A stretch of DNA of 64,000 nucleotides, taken from contig NC_092361.1 in NCBI RefSeq assembly GCF_030848805.1, positions 12,451,444-12,515,443 of the forward strand. Reading direction: 5' to 3'. Positions within the stretch are counted from its first letter, which is position 1. Each line of letters opens with the position of its first letter. Below are positions 59,133 through 64,000 of the stretch, piece after piece. The DNA comes from Temnothorax longispinosus (Eukaryota > Arthropoda > Insecta > Hymenoptera > Formicidae). The notes under the pieces are model-generated. The model was not told the DNA's origin. It searched no databases and saw only the letters and a program-made list of their open reading frames with translations. The position numbers and the translations under genes were made by a program.

Positions 59133-61660
59133 GCTTTTCTGGTAAATAAAATTGTAGTAAAGATATTTTTTTATTACGCAGGATCTTTCTTTCCCGGAAG
59201 AGAACAACGAGCGAATCTTTATCGTCGAGCAAAGATGGATGAAAAAAGTGAGCTTTTATAAGCTACGGGAAAGGTATTGCACTTATACCTCGTCTACGAT
59301 CGACTTTATCGCTGCTCATTCTGAAAGCATCTCGATTCGTCATTTTTACGAATTCACGAAGTGAGATGCATCTGCGATATTATCGTATCGATTCTCGGCA
59401 AGAAGACGGCCAAAAACATTTTGAAACATTGATATCACTTTATGTCGGAGCATCCTCACGGCAGACTTACTTAAAACGACTAGCGCGAATCAAAATACAG
59501 ATCTACTCGCCGGTGGAAAAGAAGTTTCTCTGTGCATTAAAGAGATCTCTCAACGATCGAGATCGCACGAGTTTTGAAGCGCGTACGCTAATACCGCTAG
59601 GTTACGGCACTTTGTAGAAATTAAGCACGGTTTTTACTGAGAAATAGAAGTGCATTTTATATGAAACTTTATCGTAAAACTTTATCGTTCCTCGGCAGCG
59701 ACTGAAAAACTAACCGGCCAGTTTCATCAAGTTTGAGTCCTCAGTTTAATCGATTCTCCGTTCTAGTTTCAATGTTATAGAAAGACAAAGAATCGCTTAA
59801 ATTAGATTCTAGCAAACTGTGACGTTGGCGAAACTATCCAATAATGGATAAAAGTGGTACGGTAAAAAAAATAGAAAAAAAAATTCCAAGTGCACTCTCG
59901 TCCAATTCCAAATTTTATAAATGCATATCACGTTGATTTGTCGCCGAATCAACAATACGATATGCAACATAAAAGTACTTGAGTTTGACATCACTGACTG
60001 CCGCGATCACCTCTCAACATTTTTTTGTATTTTGCCGAAAATAGTGAAATTCCAGATGTCTCCCTTTATCCCGCAATTTGTATTTTTATTACTTCCACGT
60101 ACCATTACCACCACCTCCGTTTAGCTTTTCAATTTTCATTATTTATCAACGATATATTTATTCGCTCGTCAGAGATCTGCGCGCGGCAATTCGCGAGACT
60201 CTTCTCCGCACTCTCAACATCGAGAAAAATCGGAAAAAACAATCCTAAGAATATCCCGAATATGTGCTTGGAACCGAAAGAAACGGTGCGCGGTGAAATA
60301 TTCAGAGAAATTCCTCTTCCCGCGAGAGAAGGAAGAGACGAGCGCGAGATCCAGAGACGCCGATATGTCAATTACCTTCTCTCGTCCTCGTTCCCGCTCA
60401 GCCTGAGATTTTCGCCCGCGTCCGCTCATCCGCGACGTTTAAGCCGGCAAGTAAATCGAATCACTTTGCGCTTACCGAGAGATACCCGTTGAAATTGGAT
60501 GTTACCGGTGACTCGACGTCTGATCGTCGTCTATGATGCACAAAAGAGCCGAGGCTCTTCTGAACAACGACAGCAAGTCATTAGCCCATTCTGTAATTTC
60601 GAGCAAAATCTTATCGACTAATTGAAAGTTCTCTCTTACCGCTTCGCGTGTTTCCCGATCCAATCCAAACCTGGATTAGCAGAGAACAGAGCTCTTACAA
60701 GTTATCCGAGAGATCTGGATTCAAAATGCAATTACAATCGTATTAATACTCTTTCAAAGAGAAAAAATATTTTGCTTTAGGAAGAAGAAAAGCCGAAAGG
60801 ACAATTGGCGGACAACAATAAGAGAGACTCTGAATTGGATGAAAACATCGATTTCGGGTATTTAAACAGTTCGACTAAAAGTTAATATTGACTGCTTGTG
60901 GGAATGCCTGTGTAGCGTTGCGACACTTTCAAATTCACAAACGAGTATCCGAGAATTTAACGTTAAACCCGACTTCGAGCTTTAGAGAAGTGCGAGTTTT
61001 TTTTTTAAATTTTTTTTTAGCTCCGCGGGCATTGCAGCGGAGACAAAGGGAATATGAGGACTTGCTGCCGTAATCAAGCGCAACGATAGACCCGACTGAC
61101 TCGAATTCCAGTGCAAAACAATCGAAACCAATCGCATCCGCATGGCGATGAAAGACCAGCAGCGGCTTCCCAGGGGTGCGTTCGTTCATCTTCCGTCCTT
61201 TTTTCTCTCTTGGTCCATGAGCAAAAGTACTGTCTACGCAGCGAACTATTTTTTTTTTTCACCAGTCAACGTGATGACGCCGCTCTAATCTTCAGTTTAC
61301 GTCGTGCACGACCGGCTGCAAATTGCGGATTGATCGGTTAGCACAGAGCGCGCTTTATTTCGGGCGCGCTGTTAGGTCTAAATGCGAGAATAGTTGTGAT
61401 CGATCGCGGCCGATGTGTCAGCAGGTTTCACAACCCCCTCGCGTTATTGTGTAATATTAGACTCTGTCGCAAATGTAATTAAGCGAAACAATCGTCCGAC
61501 GTGAACGAACGTCGTTTACGAGAAAACTATAGGTAAATCGATTTTTGTCAATCTTCGAAAAGAAACGAGAACTCGGGTCGCATAGTCGCCGCGGTGAACG
61601 AGAAACCTACCTGCCGCTTGTCGCGGCGCCGGTTCAACGGCAACCCGGCACTATGGCTGC
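59133..61660. other. Downstream of Scratch: probable UTR or intergenic
   Basis: No supported gene. Two short open stretches follow plausible acceptors on the plus strand: 59181-59363 (after ACGCAG) and 60781-60885 (after TTTTGCTTTAG, ends TAA, with an acidic Lys/Glu/Asp-rich peptide). Neither could be linked to other exons. Confidence 0.35.
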
Positions 61661-63883
61661 TTATGGCGGTGTGTCGATGTCGTTGCTGTCCTCGTTCTCG
61701 CGCTGGCACGCCGACTCCAGGTGTTTGTTCAAGTACGACTTGAGGGCAAACGACTTATGGCACTTGGCGCACTCGTAGTTCTTGTCCGCCGAATGCGTCT
61801 GCATGTGCGCCCGCAGATTCGAGCGATCGGCGAACGCCTTGCCGCAATGGGCGCATCCGTACGGCTTCTCGCCGGTGTGGCTGCGCAAGTGGCCCTGCAG
61901 CAGCCAGGGCCGCGAGAACATCTTGCCGCACACGCCGCAGCTGTGCGTGAGCTTGTGCGTGAGCACGTGCATCGCCAGGGCGGGCATACTGACGTACGCC
62001 TTGCCGCAGTGGATGCACTTCTTGGCCGATTGGGAGTCGATGCTGCGGTGCGTCTGCTTGTGCCGCGACAGATTCGACGAAGTCGCGTATTGCTTGCCTG
62101 AAGGGAAGGGAAACGCGCGAGTTGACATGGGATTGACGTGAAGTGAGTCATTCGTGGTAATATCGGCTAAGGTGCGTCCGGACATTATCATCTCGGCGAT
62201 ATTCGTCGAGATCTAAATTAATCTCATAAATTTATTAAGGGCCAGTTTCACCAACGTCGATTAACTGTAACCTTCGATTAAACTTACTCTTTCTAACTGT
62301 CCTCCTTATAGAAAGAGATGAAGAATGAGTTTAATCGAAGGTGGTGAATCGGAGGTGGTGAAATCGCGGCCCTAAGAGATATAAATAATATATTAAGATA
62401 TAATCTTACAAATGGAGTTAATTCAATTAACGCTACTCACCGCACTCGCAGCACACGTAACGACCGGTCTTGGAGGTCTCGGGCGCCTCGATTGGTTCAG
62501 CTTCTGGGTTCTTTTGCGCGGGCTCTCTCCTCTTGTTCTTCGATCTGCCGTCCGAGACGAGCAATGTGTCATACGTGTAACTGGCCGGTTTCACTCCCTC
62601 CGTCTGCTCCGTGATGGTTTGCACCTCCTTGTCTCTCTGCGTCGGCTGCGAGTTTGGGTTGCTGTTCTCGATATCGCTGCTGCACTCGGAAGTCGGCGGC
62701 GTTAGGGGTGGCGTCGCTTCGATCTGTTGCTGCTGTGGCAATGCCTGTTGTTGCTGATGCTGCGGTTGCTGTTCCTGCTGCTGCTGCTCCTGCTGCTGTT
62801 GTTGCTGCTGTTCCTGCAGCTGTTCCTGCTGCTGTTCCTGCTGCGGTGGTGGCTGATGATGCTGCGGCTCTTGAGCGACGATCGACGTGCACGGTATGCT
62901 AGATGTGTTGTACGTCAGCAGGATCTCTTGTACCGGTGACAGAGGTATGAAAACGTTACTCGAGGATGGCACGATAGTCGCGCTGGATTCGTAAATGATA
63001 CCGGCCGCGGGCTGTTGCTGCTGTTGCTGCTGCTCTTGTTGATGATGATGGCTGTAAATCGTTGAGCTGGCCAGGTCGATTGTGTCCACCTGGTAGATCG
63101 GTTGCTCAGGCGGTTGATAGACCGTCATCTCCTGGACGTCGGTCGCTGGCGCCTCGATTACGTTGTGAGGACCGATCGCGACGCTCGGTGGCGGCAACGG
63201 AGGTAGCGATCGAGAGAGCTCTAAGAGGTCGTGCGCCGCCTCCGTTTCCGCCGGGGAGCGGTCTTTAAACATGGACGACGACACGTTGTCGGACATGGGC
63301 ATGCCGCAAGACGAGGTGACCAATCGTATCCTAGAGTCGGGTGTTCTCGAATACTCCGGGGTATCCTCCAAGTGATAGGACGTCGGCGTGCTGGACGGCG
63401 GAGACGGTTCTTTGATGAACGGTGGATGGTGTAGCGTCGCGATGGACGTCGTCGTGGTCTCTTCGAGTCTCTCGGGGGTCGTTCGCACGACCGATGGAGG
63501 TAAGGGCATCACTGTCGTCGTTGTAATTTCCTCGATGGGAGAGACAATCGTTTCTGTCGGAGACAGAGTCGTCAAAGACGTCGTGGTGGTGCATGCGATC
63601 ACGACGGTCGTCTCCATTCGCGTCGTCATCGAATAGTCCGTCGTGGGTGTCGGCATGATGACGGATGACGGTGGTGCCATCGTGATGACGGATGACGATG
63701 GTGCCATCGTGATGACGGATGACGATGGTGCCATCGTAATGACGGATGCCGATGGTGTCATCGTCACTGTTGTCGCGACAGTCGACGTGTCTGTGTCGCT
63801 CGGTTGTTCCTTCGAAGGTTCTGCATCGGCCACGGCGGAAGTCGTGATGGCCGTTGTGTCTTTTGGTGGCGTACAGCGATATT
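61661..63883 (-). CDS. scrt: Scratch-family C2H2 zinc-finger transcriptional repressor, lacking its first exon
   Basis: Scratch proteins are Snail-superfamily repressors that promote neuronal differentiation and bind E-box DNA. Two exons are visible, 63883-62441 and 62097-61661, joined within the first finger (CCECG/KQYATSSNLSRH). Five C2H2 fingers follow, with the diagnostic Scratch wording KAYVSMPALAMHVLTHK, CGVCGKMFSRPWLLQGHLRS, CAHCGKAFADRSNLRAHMQT and CAKCHKSFALKSYLNKHLES. The stop lies shortly after. The 480-residue N-terminal part starts EYRCTPPKDTTAITTS and is low in complexity. It holds repeated SSSVITMAP units, a Thr-rich stretch, a short YDTLLVSDGRSKNKR segment near the fingers and glutamine runs (about 62740-62870 and 63015-63050). 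The exon begins at a CAG acceptor at 63884-63886, so the SNAG-domain exon lies beyond the right edge. The intron holds a MITE. Confidence 0.96.
62239..62372. mobile_element. TAA-flanked GGGCC-type MITE in the Scratch intron (134 bp)
   Basis: TAA at 62236-62238 and 62373-62375. The left end GGGCCAGTTTCACCAAC matches the 44301 element. The right end is more worn (GGTGAAATCGCGGCCC). The palindrome runs through CTTCGATTAAACT. Confidence 0.85.
63645..63760 (-). repeat. 30-bp coding minisatellite in scrt
   Basis: Units of GATGACGGATGACGATGGTG plus GCCATCGTGA repeat about four times within the exon, giving the repeated SSSVITMAP peptide. Copies differ by one or two bases. Confidence 0.85.
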
Positions 63884-64000
63884 CTGGTAGGACATATAAA
63901 GATTAGGCTTAATTCATTCGCGTACCTACATGATAACTTTAATCGGACCACGCTCATAACAGAATAAAAAGAAAATATATAAGTTCATGTTATTGCAAAA

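Noticed and set aside
60025..60492. 155-codon plus-strand frame
   Set aside because: No domain, no supporting exon partners, and an overlapping minus-strand frame of similar quality; likely chance.
63331..63957. 208-codon minus-strand frame overlapping scrt, and several plus-strand frames there
   Set aside because: Out-of-frame readings of the low-complexity scrt exon; no domain and no independent splice signals.

Overview
This window is nuclear DNA from an insect. The best guess is a hymenopteran, probably an ant. The evidence is short GT-AG introns, AT-rich intergenic DNA that still keeps many CpGs, conserved animal genes with insect-style C-termini, and very many short foldback transposons. 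The species call is inference. No prokaryotic feature, CRISPR array, rRNA or tRNA was seen.

Six host genes could be assembled by joining exons whose splice phases agree. (1) 1571-16980, minus strand: a DRC5/TCTE1-like leucine-rich-repeat protein of the ciliary nexin-dynein regulatory complex, in seven visible exons spread over 15 kb because its introns are filled with transposons. (2) 19004-23925, plus strand: the EF-hand core and C-terminus of a Kv-channel-interacting protein (KChIP family). Its stop codon is followed in the same frame by 80 more open, proline-rich codons. (3) 32503-38214, minus: bifunctional lysine-ketoglutarate reductase/saccharopine dehydrogenase, nine exons. (4) 39392-42122, minus: TFIIF alpha subunit (RAP74), complete, seven exons. 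(5) 45487-50019, plus: AFG3L2-type mitochondrial m-AAA protease, complete, 13 exons, divergent from (4). (6) 61661-63883, minus: Scratch-family C2H2 zinc-finger repressor, lacking only its 5' SNAG exon, which must lie beyond the right edge.

The remainder is introns, UTR-like DNA and mobile elements. The most notable are: a 2.6 kb element (5604-8201) and a 0.6 kb relative (19440-20052) that share terminal repeats and have 3-bp target duplications; a foldback element at 9211-11006 whose central TTAA has taken up three TTAA-bounded elements end to end; and a dense nest at 42670-45126 between the divergent RAP74 and AFG3L2 genes, which includes a THAP-domain exon broken by a stop and a Harbinger-like element with a transposase fragment. 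Several MITEs have exact TTA or TAA duplications, and some are nested so that the empty site can be read directly from the intact opposite arm.

The genes do not form an operon or pathway. Lysine catabolism and mitochondrial proteolysis act in mitochondria, RAP74 in general transcription, Scratch and KChIP in neurons, and DRC5 in motile cilia or sperm flagella. Long stretches (26.7-32.5 kb, 50.0-54.9 kb, 55.8-58.8 kb, 59.1-61.7 kb) hold no gene that could be supported.
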